From: Candidatus Sulfotelmatobacter sp.
GTDB lineage: Bacteria; Acidobacteriota; Terriglobia; Terriglobales; Acidobacteriaceae
NCBI GenBank assembly: GCA_030049565.1
Contig: JASIKQ010000077.1
Location: 1 to 7,271, forward strand
DNA: 7,271 nt
Direction: 5' to 3'
Shown here: piece by piece, positions 1-6,379 of the stretch
Layout: each line of letters opens with the position of its first letter
How positions within the stretch are numbered: the stretch's first letter is position 1
Translations under genes and position numbers: made by a program
The notes under the pieces: model-generated
Seen by the model: the letters and a program-made list of their open reading frames with translations, nothing else
Databases searched by the model: none
Told to the model about the DNA's origin: nothing

Positions 1-84
1 TTGGGTAGTCTGCGCCAGACTAGGCGAGGCGCAAGCCAGCACTGCTAGAGCAAACCCGAGAAACAATTTGAACTGCAAAGCCAC
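1..84 (-). CDS. Exported protein, N-terminal fragment (cut by left edge)
   Basis: The minus strand reads 28 codons from a GTG at 84 to the window edge. The translation is a textbook Sec signal peptide: short basic n-region (MALQFK), hydrophobic core LFLGFALAVLACA, then SPSLA-QTTQ, with likely cleavage after SLA at about residue 24. An AGGAG (minus strand, 96-100) lies 11 nt before the GTG. In-frame ATGs at 117 and 129 would add 11 or 15 residues and have no visible ribosome binding site, so GTG 84 fits the signal peptide best. The mature protein lies outside the window, so no function can be given. It is co-directional with the formate dehydrogenase operon but about 380 bp downstream of it, so it is probably a separate unit. 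The sequence is too short to exclude chance, but the fit is good. Confidence 0.6.
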   Translation of the reverse strand, partial: MALQFKLFLGFALAVLACASPSLAQTTQ

Positions 85-276
85 GAGGCTTAAGTCTCCT
101 GCGATTCCGCGAGGCATACCGCTATTCATTGTGGGGGATGGTCGAGGTTCCAACCAGATTACTCCAGATTGGTGTCTTTCGTCTTTAGGATGCCGCGTGA
201 AGCGATCCAGTGGCTTGGAAACCTTAGAAGAGATATGTAAAGTTACGCAAACAGCGGGCGGTGGCTCAACCTGCGA

Positions 277-340
277 GTCATTCCGAGCGAGCGTTCTTTG
301 CGAAGCGAGAGCCTGTCCTGAGCGAAGGCGAAGGAAATCT
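277..340. repeat. Degenerate interspersed intergenic repeat
   Basis: GTCATTCCGAGCGAGCG at 277-293, followed by GAAGCGAGAGCCTG and then CCTGAGCGAAGGCGAAGGAAATCT to 340, matches the general look of the interspersed 'gtcattccgagcgaagcgaagaatct' elements that I recall as common between genes in Acidobacteria and some other phyla. There are two imperfect units: 'ttccgagcga' and 'tcctgagcga' are related, and both are followed by GAAG-rich sequence. Its function is unknown. The call rests on remembered resemblance, not on a second copy in this window. Confidence 0.4.
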
Positions 341-379
341 GGGCGAGCCGCGCACTATTGGGGAACCTGCTCTGAAAGA

Positions 380-419
380 GCGGAACCGACCGAACGCGTG
401 TCCGGTTCGCTTCCTTTTT
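380..419 (+). terminator. Hairpin with T-rich tail, possible intrinsic terminator
   Basis: GCGGAACCG (380-388) pairs with CGGTTCGC (403-410), giving eight base pairs with one bulged G. It has a 14-nt loop and is followed by TTCCTTTTT (411-419). Read on the plus strand this resembles a Rho-independent terminator. No plus-strand gene lies upstream inside the window. On the minus strand the same hairpin lies about 60-85 nt past the fdnI stop, preceded by an A-rich tract and followed only by CTCTTT, so it would be a weak terminator for the formate dehydrogenase operon. A second small hairpin, GCTCT-GAA-AGAGC, sits at 369-381. Confidence 0.35.
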
Positions 420-451
420 CAAAGTGGGCCACTATCAATTTCAAAGTGGGC
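417..451. repeat. 22-bp-spaced direct repeat, possible IS21-type end remnant
   Basis: TTTCAAAGTGGGC occurs at 417-429 and again, exactly, at 439-451, separated by CACTATCAA. The second copy ends 14 nt from the fdnI stop codon. Repeated motifs of this kind at a spacing of about 20 bp are typical of the multiple terminal repeats of IS21-family elements, and the motif (minus strand GCCCACTTTGAAA) looks like such ends. No istA or istB coding sequence is present on either side in the window, so at most this is a solo end or remnant. It could also be an unrelated short direct repeat. Confidence 0.35.
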
Positions 452-465
452 AATGGCCGGGTGAT

Positions 466-1167
466 TTATCGCCGTGTGCCGGCTTGACCGGGCGGAGTTT
501 GGCGCTTGCTGACCTCTTCGTACCAGAGGCGATGATGGGTTTTGGCCCATGCGGTCGAGACTTCGCCGCGAATGATCGAGGTAAATCCGCCCCGGACCAT
601 GGCCGTCCCCATGTAGACATGGATGATGAATCCGCCAATGGTGGCCATAGCCGCGACCACGTGTACCGTGACCGACAAATATCGCAGCCAGCGCAGGCTC
701 CAGGGAATGCCCTCCACGAACCACAAGCCGATACCCGAGATCAGCAGCAGGATGATTCCGTAGAACATAAGCCAGAAAAATAATTTCTGGCCGTAATTGA
801 AGCGGCCCTCGGGCGGCAGATTCTGGTCATCATTCTCGATGTAGGACTTCATCGCCGCCGCCCAGCGCCGGTCGGCTTCGGTGATGCGCATGTCGCGATC
901 CCACATCTGATACATCCAAAACATGGAGGCGGTGAAGGCCAGCCCGAGCCAGGGATGCCAGAAGCGTGCAGTTGGTCCCCCGCCGACAATGGCGGCCAGC
1001 CAGTACATGTAGGGCGACCAGAAAGCCAGCCCGGTGATGAGACAGTAGCTGTATGTGAACGCGGCGAACCAGTGATTCACACGCTCGCCCAGCGTATAGC
1101 GGAGGATGCGCTCCCCGGGTTCACCGGTCGTGCGTGTCGTTGGCGTGGAGATGACGTGCGAACTCAC
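466..1167 (-). CDS. fdnI: Formate dehydrogenase-N gamma subunit, cytochrome b556
   Basis: This is a 233-residue integral membrane diheme cytochrome b that takes electrons from the beta subunit and reduces quinone. It aligns by eye with E. coli FdnI/FdoI. The heme-ligand histidines are all present: His32 (ERVNHW), His71 (FWHPWLG), His169 (TVHVVA) and His183 (IIHVYMG), matching E. coli His18, 57, 155 and 169. Four hydrophobic segments lie near residues 34-62, 70-90, 128-150 and 164-187. The family signatures GRFNYGQKLFFW and STAWAKTHH are clear. The start is a GTG overlapping the fdnH stop as GTGA (4 nt), with GGAGG at 1174-1178, 6 nt upstream. The N-terminus is about 14 residues longer than in E. 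coli. It is the last gene of the operon and stops at TAA. Confidence 0.95.
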   Translation of the reverse strand: MSSHVISTPTTRTTGEPGERILRYTLGERVNHWFAAFTYSYCLITGLAFWSPYMYWLAAIVGGGPTARFWHPWLGLAFTASMFWMYQMWDRDMRITEADRRWAAAMKSYIENDDQNLPPEGRFNYGQKLFFWLMFYGIILLLISGIGLWFVEGIPWSLRWLRYLSVTVHVVAAMATIGGFIIHVYMGTAMVRGGFTSIIRGEVSTAWAKTHHRLWYEEVSKRQTPPGQAGTRR

Positions 1168-2054
1168 GGTTTTCCTCCGTTGCCATTTCTAGGCGGATGG
1201 ATCTCTTTCGGCCCGTAGCGGAAATAATGAAGCGTCACGCCGATCACGCCAAACAGCATGGCAAGGTTGCCGATCCATTTGGCTGGGCCTTTCCAGAAAC
1301 GCACAACCCAGGGAATGTGTGGATCTTTCGGTAGGCCGCCGTAGGCCTCGGGATTGGTCACATCGTGAAGAACGTAGATGACACCCGTGCCCCCCACGCC
1401 AGCGGGATCGTAAACGCCCGCTTTCTCGAATCCAAAATGATCGCGCAGTTGCTTCGCGCGGCTTTCAGCGAGAAAACTCATGTCTTCTTTTGTTCCGAAG
1501 TGCAGGCAGCCAGTGGGGCAAGACTTAATGCACGCGGGTTCCAATCCCTGACCGACGCGGTCAGAACATAGCGTGCATTTGAACATCTTCTTGGTCTCGG
1601 AATTGAACTTCGGAATATCGAAGGGGCACCCGCTCACGCAGTAGCCGCAGCCAATGCAATTCTGCTGCTGAAAATCGACAATGCCATTGGAGTACTGCAC
1701 GATGGCGCCATCCGCAGGGCAGGCCATCAGGCAGCCGGGATCGGAGCAGTGCATGCACTGATCTTTGCGCATCAGCAGTTGCAAGGTGCCGTCTTCGCGC
1801 TCATGTTCGTTGAATTTGATCAGGTTCCAGTAATTCCACGCTGTTGAGGGCATGGTCTGGTAGCTGTTGTCGAAGGATGTTTCGGTGAAGGTGTACCCGT
1901 TCCACTCCAGGCAGGCTACTTCGCAGGCCTTGCAGCCGATACAGGTGGTGGTGTCAATCAGCTTGCAGAGCTGTTCGCTACGCTCCACGCCCGCGCCAGC
2001 CACAGGGCCGGCATGGCCGGAAATCTTAACGATCTGCAACGTCGCCTGAGCCAT
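1164..2054 (-). CDS. fdnH: Formate dehydrogenase-N beta subunit, four [4Fe-4S] ferredoxin-type protein
   Basis: This 296-residue electron-transfer subunit links the active site to the membrane cytochrome. Sixteen cysteines fall in the four expected groups: C38/41/44/48, C100/103/108/112, C133/136/139/143 and C160/163/175/179 (motifs CIGCKACEVAC, CMHCSDPGCLMAC, CIGCGYCVSGC and CTLC...CIKSC). The motif EPACIKSCPTGCLHFG and the segment GVYDPAGVGGTGVIYVLH are diagnostic of FdnH/FdoH. A C-terminal transmembrane helix lies at about residues 260-278, as in E. coli (294 residues). It has no signal peptide of its own and presumably crosses with FdnG via Tat. The frame stays open to a GTG at 2114, but that would read through one arm of the intergenic inverted repeat. 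ATG 2054 gives the family length, although no clear Shine-Dalgarno precedes it, so translation may be coupled. Confidence 0.95.
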   Translation of the reverse strand: MAQATLQIVKISGHAGPVAGAGVERSEQLCKLIDTTTCIGCKACEVACLEWNGYTFTETSFDNSYQTMPSTAWNYWNLIKFNEHEREDGTLQLLMRKDQCMHCSDPGCLMACPADGAIVQYSNGIVDFQQQNCIGCGYCVSGCPFDIPKFNSETKKMFKCTLCSDRVGQGLEPACIKSCPTGCLHFGTKEDMSFLAESRAKQLRDHFGFEKAGVYDPAGVGGTGVIYVLHDVTNPEAYGGLPKDPHIPWVVRFWKGPAKWIGNLAMLFGVIGVTLHYFRYGPKEIHPPRNGNGGKP

Positions 2055-2058
2055 AACA

Positions 2059-2163
2059 ATTGAGTCATTGAGCGATTGTGTGATTGGGCCATGGAAACGT
2101 CTTGAAAACCTCACGCCGGGCTTTTCAGATCGCTCGATGGCTCAATCGCCCAATCACTCAATG
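2059..2163. repeat. Inverted pair of 8-bp-periodic ATTGAGYG repeats in the fdnG-fdnH spacer
   Basis: The left arm is four tandem 8-mers on the plus strand: attgagtc (2059-2066), attgagcg, attgtgtg, attgggcc (to 2090). The right arm on the minus strand reads attgagtg (2162-2155), attgggcg, attgagcc, then atcgagcg (to 2131). Arms 2066-2090 and 2139-2163 pair at 21 of 25 positions. Inside the loop a second hairpin can form between TGAAAACC (2103-2110) and GGCTTTTCA (2119-2127). The whole element would be a long stem-loop in the mRNA, starting 4 nt after the fdnG stop and ending 11 nt before the fdnH ATG. It looks like a REP/MITE-type intergenic repeat; I cannot see other copies here. Confidence 0.75.
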
Positions 2164-2167
2164 CCTT

Positions 2168-5100
2168 TCACACTTTCTCCACCTTCACCAGGAATCCTTT
2201 GAACTCGGGAGTGTACGCGTTCGGGTCCACCACCGTCGGCGTCAGCCGGTTCAAAATCGTCCTCGCGTCGCGATCGGCGTCTTCCTGAATGCCGCGATAT
2301 CCCTGGTGAATTGGGATGCCAATCTGATAAATCTTTTTGCCGTCGACCATCATCGGCTTAATGCGTTTGGTCACGAACGCCTTGGCGATGTAGTAGCTGC
2401 GAATGCTCGTGACTTTAATCTTGTCGTTGCCCTTGATTCCCAACTCCTGCGCCAACTCGACCGGCACTTCGATGAACGGTTCGGGAATCAACTGCACGTT
2501 CATCGGATTATTCTTGGTCCAGTAGTGATAGTGCTCAGTGAGCCGATAGGTCGTGCAAATGATGTTGTAGCCATCACTGGGACCGGCGTATTTGTCGGCG
2601 GCCGTCTTCATCTTCTTCACAACCGGATTGTTCGACTGATTGGGGTGAAACGCATTCGTCACCGGACTTTCAATCGGCTCGTAGTGCTCAGGGAACGGTC
2701 CATCGGCGAACGCGGCGAGCGGGGCAAAAATTCTCGCCACGCCTTCGGGGTTCATGATGAACGGGCCCATATGGTCTTTGGGATTGGAATCCGGCTTAAA
2801 GTCGGGAACGTCGATTCCCACCCACGCCTGCGCAGCTTCGTTCCACCAAACCTGCTTGCGCGAAGGATCGAAGGGTTTTCCTGAAGGATCGCACGAAGCG
2901 CGGTTGTACATCACGCGGCGATTCGCCGGCCATGACCACGCCCAGTTCTGGTAAACGCCAAGTCCGGAGGGATCATCGGTACCGCGCCGCTGGGTCAGGT
3001 TGCCGGCTTCTGGCCAGCAGCCGGAATAGAGCCAGTTGCCGCACGCTGTGGTGCCGTCGTCTTTCAGCCATGCGAATCCGGGCAATTGCTGGCCTTTTTT
3101 GATCGTAACCTGCGTCTTGGGATCGGTGAGATCGGCGAGCGCCTTCCCATTCAATTCCTTCAGGAACTCAGCGAGCGGCGGATGCTGGGCATCGGAATAT
3201 GCCCAAGTGAGTTTCAGAATCGGGTCGGGGAACTTGCCGCCTTCTTTTTGGTAGAGCTCCCGCACCTTCAGGAAAATCTGCGCCACGATGTCTTGATCCA
3301 AACGGCAGTCGCCCGGCGGCGGAACGGCGGCGTTTTTCCATTGCAGCCAGCGCGCCGAGTTGGTCATCGAGCCGTCTTTCTCGGCGAAGCCCGCGCAAGC
3401 CAGACGATAGACCGTGGTCTTGATGTTCTTCGTCTCGTCGGCGCTAACGCCCGGCGAACGCCAGAAATCGCTGGTTTCATCTGGATAAATCTCGCCCACG
3501 ACGAGGAAGTCGGCCTTCTTCAGAGCTTCGATATTTTTCTGCGAATCGGGTCCGATGGCCACGCCGTTCATGCCAAAGGCGAGCAGGCCTTTCACCGAGC
3601 CGCGATACATGTTGTCCCAGATTTGCGTCCAGGAATAATTGCGGTCGACCTTGGGCATCCAGTTGAAGCAGAAATCGTTCTCTTTAGTGGCCGCGTCGCC
3701 GTACATGGCTTTCAAGTACGAGGTGGCAAACTTGGGTGTGTTTGACCAATAATTGAACGACTCCCACGGATCAGGTTTCGAGACTGTCGGCGTAATGCGT
3801 TTCAGATAGGTGGCGAGGTCTGTGTCGGTTGGGTTCGGCACTTTGAGGTAGCCCGGCCAGATGTCGAAGACTCCGCCCATATCGGTTGCGCCCTGAATGT
3901 TAGAGTGGCCGCGCAAGGCGTTGACCCCGCCGCCAGCGCGTCCTACGTTGCCGAGCAGCAACTGCAACATGGCGGCGGTGCGAATGATCTGCGTGCCGTA
4001 GCTGTGCTGGGTCCATCCCACGGCGTAGAGGATGGTCGCCACCTTTTTCATGTCGCCGTCTTTGCGGACGGAGGTGTACAGGTCAGCCGCTTTCAGGAAC
4101 TGATCCTTGGGAATGCCGGTAATGCGCTCGACCATCTCCGGCGTGTAGCGCGCATACTGCTGCTTGAGCAGTTGATACACGCAGCGCGGATGCTGAAGCG
4201 TGAGATCGTAGGCAACTTTTCCCGGCAGCGGCGGTAATGGCTTCGGCGCGCCCGGCGGCAGCGGAGTGGCAGACGTGGTGGGGTGGCCGGTTACAACCCC
4301 ACCCGAGTCATTCCCTTCCTCGTAGGTCCACGTAGACCGGTCGTAAGTTTGGGTTTGCGGATCGAAGCCGGAATACAAGCCGTCTTCCGGCAGCTTGAAA
4401 CCTTCCTTCACGATGAAGGCAGCGTTGGTGTAGTTAACGAGATAATCGTGCGCGATGCGATTGTTCTGCAGCGCATAGTTGATCATGCCGCCCAAGAACG
4501 CGATGTCGGCCCCGGCGCGAATCTGGCAGAACAAGTCGGAAGTCGCGGCCGTGCGCGTGAAGCGCGGATCGACCACGATCAACTTCGCGTTGCGATTGCG
4601 CTTGGCTTCGATGACCCACTTGAAGCCGCAAGGATGGTTTTCGGCCGGATTGCCGCCCATCACCAACACCATATCGGTGTTCTTGATGTCGGTCCAGCCA
4701 TTGGTCATGGCCCCGCGTCCAAATGTTGGTCCCAAACTTGAGACCGTGGGGCCGTGTCAAACCCGGGCCTGATTTTCGATGTAAGTCAGGCCCATGCTCC
4801 TCATAGTTTTTACAACCAGGTAATTGAATTCGTTGGTGTCGGTGCAGCCGCCGATAAAGGCCAGGCTTTCGCAGCGGTTGACGGTGCGTCCCTGCGCGTC
4901 TTTCTCAATAAAGGTTTCGTCGCGAGTTTTCTTGATCCATTGGCCGATTTCGTCGATCGCCTGGTTCCAGGAGATTTCTTCGAAGTGATCGGAGCCGGGG
5001 CGGCGCACCTCCGGCTTGAGCAGGCGGCGTGGATTCATGATGTCCTGCTCGAGCGAAGCACCTTTTGGGCACAAAGTTCCGCGATTGATCGGGTGATCGG

Positions 5101-5338
5101 GGTCACCCTCGACGTGCACCACTTGCGGAGTCACGTTCTTGGCCTTGTCGCCAATCGTATAAATAAGGACACCGCAGCTTACCGCGCAATAAGGACAAGT
5201 CGATCGCGTCTCGGTGGCGCGCGCGATTTTCAGCTCTCTCATTTGCGCGACGGCGGGTGTGAGATCGAACCCGAGGAGGGAAAAACCGGCTCCGCCAGCG
5301 ATGGCGCCTTTGATGAAGGTTCTGCGGGAGAGTTCCAT
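2168..5338 (-). CDS. fdnG: Formate dehydrogenase-N alpha subunit, selenocysteine-containing, Tat-exported
   Basis: This catalytic subunit oxidises formate to CO2 with a bis-MGD molybdenum/tungsten centre. It has 1056 residues, including selenocysteine 194 encoded by TGA at 4757-4759, and the ordinary TGA stop is at 2168-2170. ORF callers split it at the UGA. ATG 5338 is chosen because GGAGGA lies 4 nt upstream (5343-5348); a TTG at 5350 overlaps that site. Tat signal: SRRTFIK at residues 4-10, hydrophobic core, cleavage near AVAQ (residue 32). The [4Fe-4S] ligands are C48, C51, C55 and C90 (CPYCAVSC ... LCPKG). The Sec context ENQARV-U-HGPTVSSL matches E. coli FdnG Sec196-His197. Further family blocks are GRGAMTN, VDPRFTRTA, AGGGVNALRGHSNIQG, FPEHYEPIE, TTYRLTEH and, at the end, FLVKVEKV. 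A Pro-rich insertion lies at about residues 342-374. First gene of the operon. Confidence 0.96.
4728..4759 (-). promoter_or_regulatory. Selenocysteine UGA codon with bacterial SECIS hairpin
   Basis: On the minus strand the TGA (4759-4757) is followed by 11 nt and then GGTCTC (4745-4740), loop AAGTTT (4739-4734), GGGACC (4733-4728). This is a perfect 6-bp stem (one U-G pair) with a six-base loop containing the GU characteristic of SelB-recognised bSECIS elements. The 11-nt spacing and loop size match those I recall for E. coli fdhF and fdnG (fdhF loop AGGUCU). The element also codes for protein (GPTVSSLGPT), so both constraints act on the same bases. It directs UGA to be read as selenocysteine by SelB and tRNA-Sec, whose genes are not in this window. 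Confidence 0.93.
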
Positions 5339-5428
5339 TGCATCCTCCAACTACTGGATCAGCAACTTTTTACTCTGCGACTTTTCGGCTACTGCGAACC
5401 CGGCCGAACTGAACCCAATGTTCTGAGA

Positions 5429-5458
5429 ACTATAGTCCCGGTGGGAAGCCGGAGTCAA
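5429..5458 (-). promoter_or_regulatory. Predicted sigma70-type promoter of fdnGHI
   Basis: On the minus strand there is TTGACT (5458-5453), an 18-bp spacer, then TATAGT (5434-5429). The -35 matches the sigma70 consensus at 5 of 6 bases and the -10 at 5 of 6. The predicted start is near 5422 (an A), giving a leader of about 84 nt to the fdnG ATG. A short palindrome, GTTCT-G-AGAAC (5420-5430), covers the end of the -10 and the start point and could be an operator. This is a prediction from sequence only. Confidence 0.6.
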
Positions 5459-5494
5459 TGGTTTGGAATCAGTGGCTCAACTTTTGAGGGGTTG

Positions 5495-5523
5495 TTGCCT
5501 GCAAAGGCGCGAAGATTGATAAT
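5495..5523 (+). promoter_or_regulatory. Predicted promoter of fdhE, possibly giving a leaderless mRNA
   Basis: On the plus strand there is TTGCCT (5495-5500), a 17-bp spacer, then GATAAT (5518-5523). Six bases follow before the GTG start at 5530, so the expected transcription start coincides with the first base of the start codon. No Shine-Dalgarno sequence is visible upstream of the GTG, which agrees with leaderless initiation. The -35 matches consensus at 4 of 6 positions and the -10 at 5 of 6. Confidence 0.5.
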
Positions 5524-5529
5524 CGCCCC

Positions 5530-6270
5530 GTGTCTAAGACTCCGTGGCAACAGCGCATTCGGCGAGCCGAGAATCTGGCTGCTCACCACGCCTTCGCCAG
5601 CCAGATTCTCGGGTTCTACATCCACGTGGCTCGATTTCAGGAGGAACTCTACCAGCGAAATCCCGAGCGTGCCGCCCGGTTTCCGCTATTTCTTGATCTC
5701 GTGGCAAAACACGGGCCGGAACCTCTGGCACACATCGCAGAAAACTTGACGCAAGTTTCAGACACGAGCCGGTCTGATCTCCTGGAGGCCGTCTGGTCCG
5801 CCGCCAGCGAGCCGCCCTCAAATCCCCAGGAATTTCTTGCCTTCGCTTACCTGCAACCATTCGCCGAATTCGGGCGCGACAGCTCCGAGATGCACCTTGA
5901 GTGCTATACCGGTTCGGTCTGCCCTTGGTGTAGCCGCAAACCGGGAATGGGCGTCCTGCGGCAGCAAGGGGATGGCGGGCAGCGCAATCTGTTATGTGCG
6001 TTCTGTCTGACAGAATGGTCGTTCCGGCGCATCGTCTGTCCGGGGTGCGGGGAAGAAGATCCGGTCAAACTTCCCGTGTACACCGCTGCCGAGATGCCGC
6101 ACATTCGCGTGGAGTCCTGCGACGGCTGCCACGCCTACCTTAAGTCCATCGATCTCACAAAAAATGGCCTCGCCGACCCACTGGTCGACGAACTTGCCTC
6201 CATTCCGCTCGATCTTTGGGCGCAAGAGCGGGGATACTCCAAGCTTCATCCCAACCTGCTGGGCATGTGA
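5530..6270 (+). CDS. fdhE: Formate dehydrogenase maturation/accessory protein FdhE
   Basis: This cytoplasmic protein is needed for assembly or activation of respiratory formate dehydrogenases. It has 246 residues (shorter than E. coli FdhE, about 309). The N-terminal half is helical (RIRRAENLAAHHAFASQI, then FYIHVARFQEELY), as in the family. The C-terminal half has four CxxC pairs: C131/C134 (CPWC), C156/C159 (CAFC), C170/C173 (CPGC) and C197/C200 (CDGC). These form the rubredoxin/zinc-ribbon-like metal sites of FdhE. CPGCGEED and ESCDGCHAYLKSIDLT are recognisable family blocks. The start is GTG 5530: the frame has a TGA at 5485-5487 and no other standard start between, and the N-terminus matches the family. 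It is divergent from fdnGHI with a 191-bp spacer, which fits a dedicated partner of that enzyme. The stop is TGA. Confidence 0.93.
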   Translation: MSKTPWQQRIRRAENLAAHHAFASQILGFYIHVARFQEELYQRNPERAARFPLFLDLVAKHGPEPLAHIAENLTQVSDTSRSDLLEAVWSAASEPPSNPQEFLAFAYLQPFAEFGRDSSEMHLECYTGSVCPWCSRKPGMGVLRQQGDGGQRNLLCAFCLTEWSFRRIVCPGCGEEDPVKLPVYTAAEMPHIRVESCDGCHAYLKSIDLTKNGLADPLVDELASIPLDLWAQERGYSKLHPNLLGM

Positions 6271-6349
6271 CCTTCGTTTTCGGGCGCGACTAATTCCTCC
6301 GGCCTGGGTTTGTAATGCTTTGTAATATCGTTGGGAGCATACAACCTTC

Positions 6350-6379
6350 TTCCTGCAATACTTGATCCCATTGCAGGAA
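6350..6379. repeat. Perfect 10-bp inverted repeat, candidate operator
   Basis: TTCCTGCAAT (6350-6359) and ATTGCAGGAA (6370-6379) are exact inverted copies around a 10-nt centre (ACTTGATCCC). Arm centres are 20 bp apart, two helical turns, as expected for a dimeric DNA-binding protein. It is not followed by a T tract on either strand, so a terminator is unlikely. It surrounds the predicted -35 of the downstream peptidase gene. Confidence 0.7.

Larger units (their letters stand above)
130..465. other. Intergenic stretch without a credible gene
   Basis: Between the upstream exported-protein start and the fdnI stop codon I see no coding sequence. The open frames here encode Arg/Ser/Cys-rich low-information peptides with no family resemblance. 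The stretch instead holds three non-coding items listed separately: a degenerate intergenic repeat (277-340), a hairpin with a T-rich tail on the plus strand (380-419), and a 22-bp-spaced direct repeat (417-451). The segment 130-260 shows nothing I can name; it presumably contains the promoter of the leftward exported-protein gene, but no convincing -35/-10 pair stands out. Confidence 0.6.

Noticed and set aside
6..22. TAGTCTG-CGC-CAGACTA hairpin as a regulatory site
   Set aside because: It lies inside the signal-peptide coding sequence and is short enough to be chance. Noted only as an oddity.
68..487. Plus-strand open frame (139 codons) at the left end
   Set aside because: It runs antisense to the signal peptide, through the interspersed repeat and into the fdnI 3' end. 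The composition is that of repeat DNA, not a protein.
2059..2163. CRISPR array or riboswitch in the fdnG-fdnH spacer
   Set aside because: The repeats are 8-mers without unique spacers and form one inverted pair. No known riboswitch core is recognisable.
2084..2884. Plus-strand open frame (266 codons) opposite the 3' part of fdnG
   Set aside because: Antisense shadow of a strongly conserved coding region; Arg/His/Val-rich translation typical of a GC-rich complement frame.
3086..3745. Plus-strand open frame (219 codons) opposite the middle of fdnG
   Set aside because: Same reason: a shadow of FdnG with no recognisable domain.
4757..4759. Nonsense mutation or frameshift making fdnG a pseudogene
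   Set aside because: The UGA is exactly at the conserved selenocysteine position, the frame is unbroken on both sides and a SECIS hairpin follows.
4754..5749. Long plus-strand open frame (331 codons) spanning the start of fdnG and part of fdhE
   Set aside because: It is antisense to the clearly conserved 5' end of fdnG, crosses both promoters and overlaps fdhE out of frame. Its translation has no family resemblance.
6350..6379. Intrinsic terminator of fdhE
   Set aside because: The stem is good but neither strand has a T tract after it, and it coincides with a promoter of the next gene.
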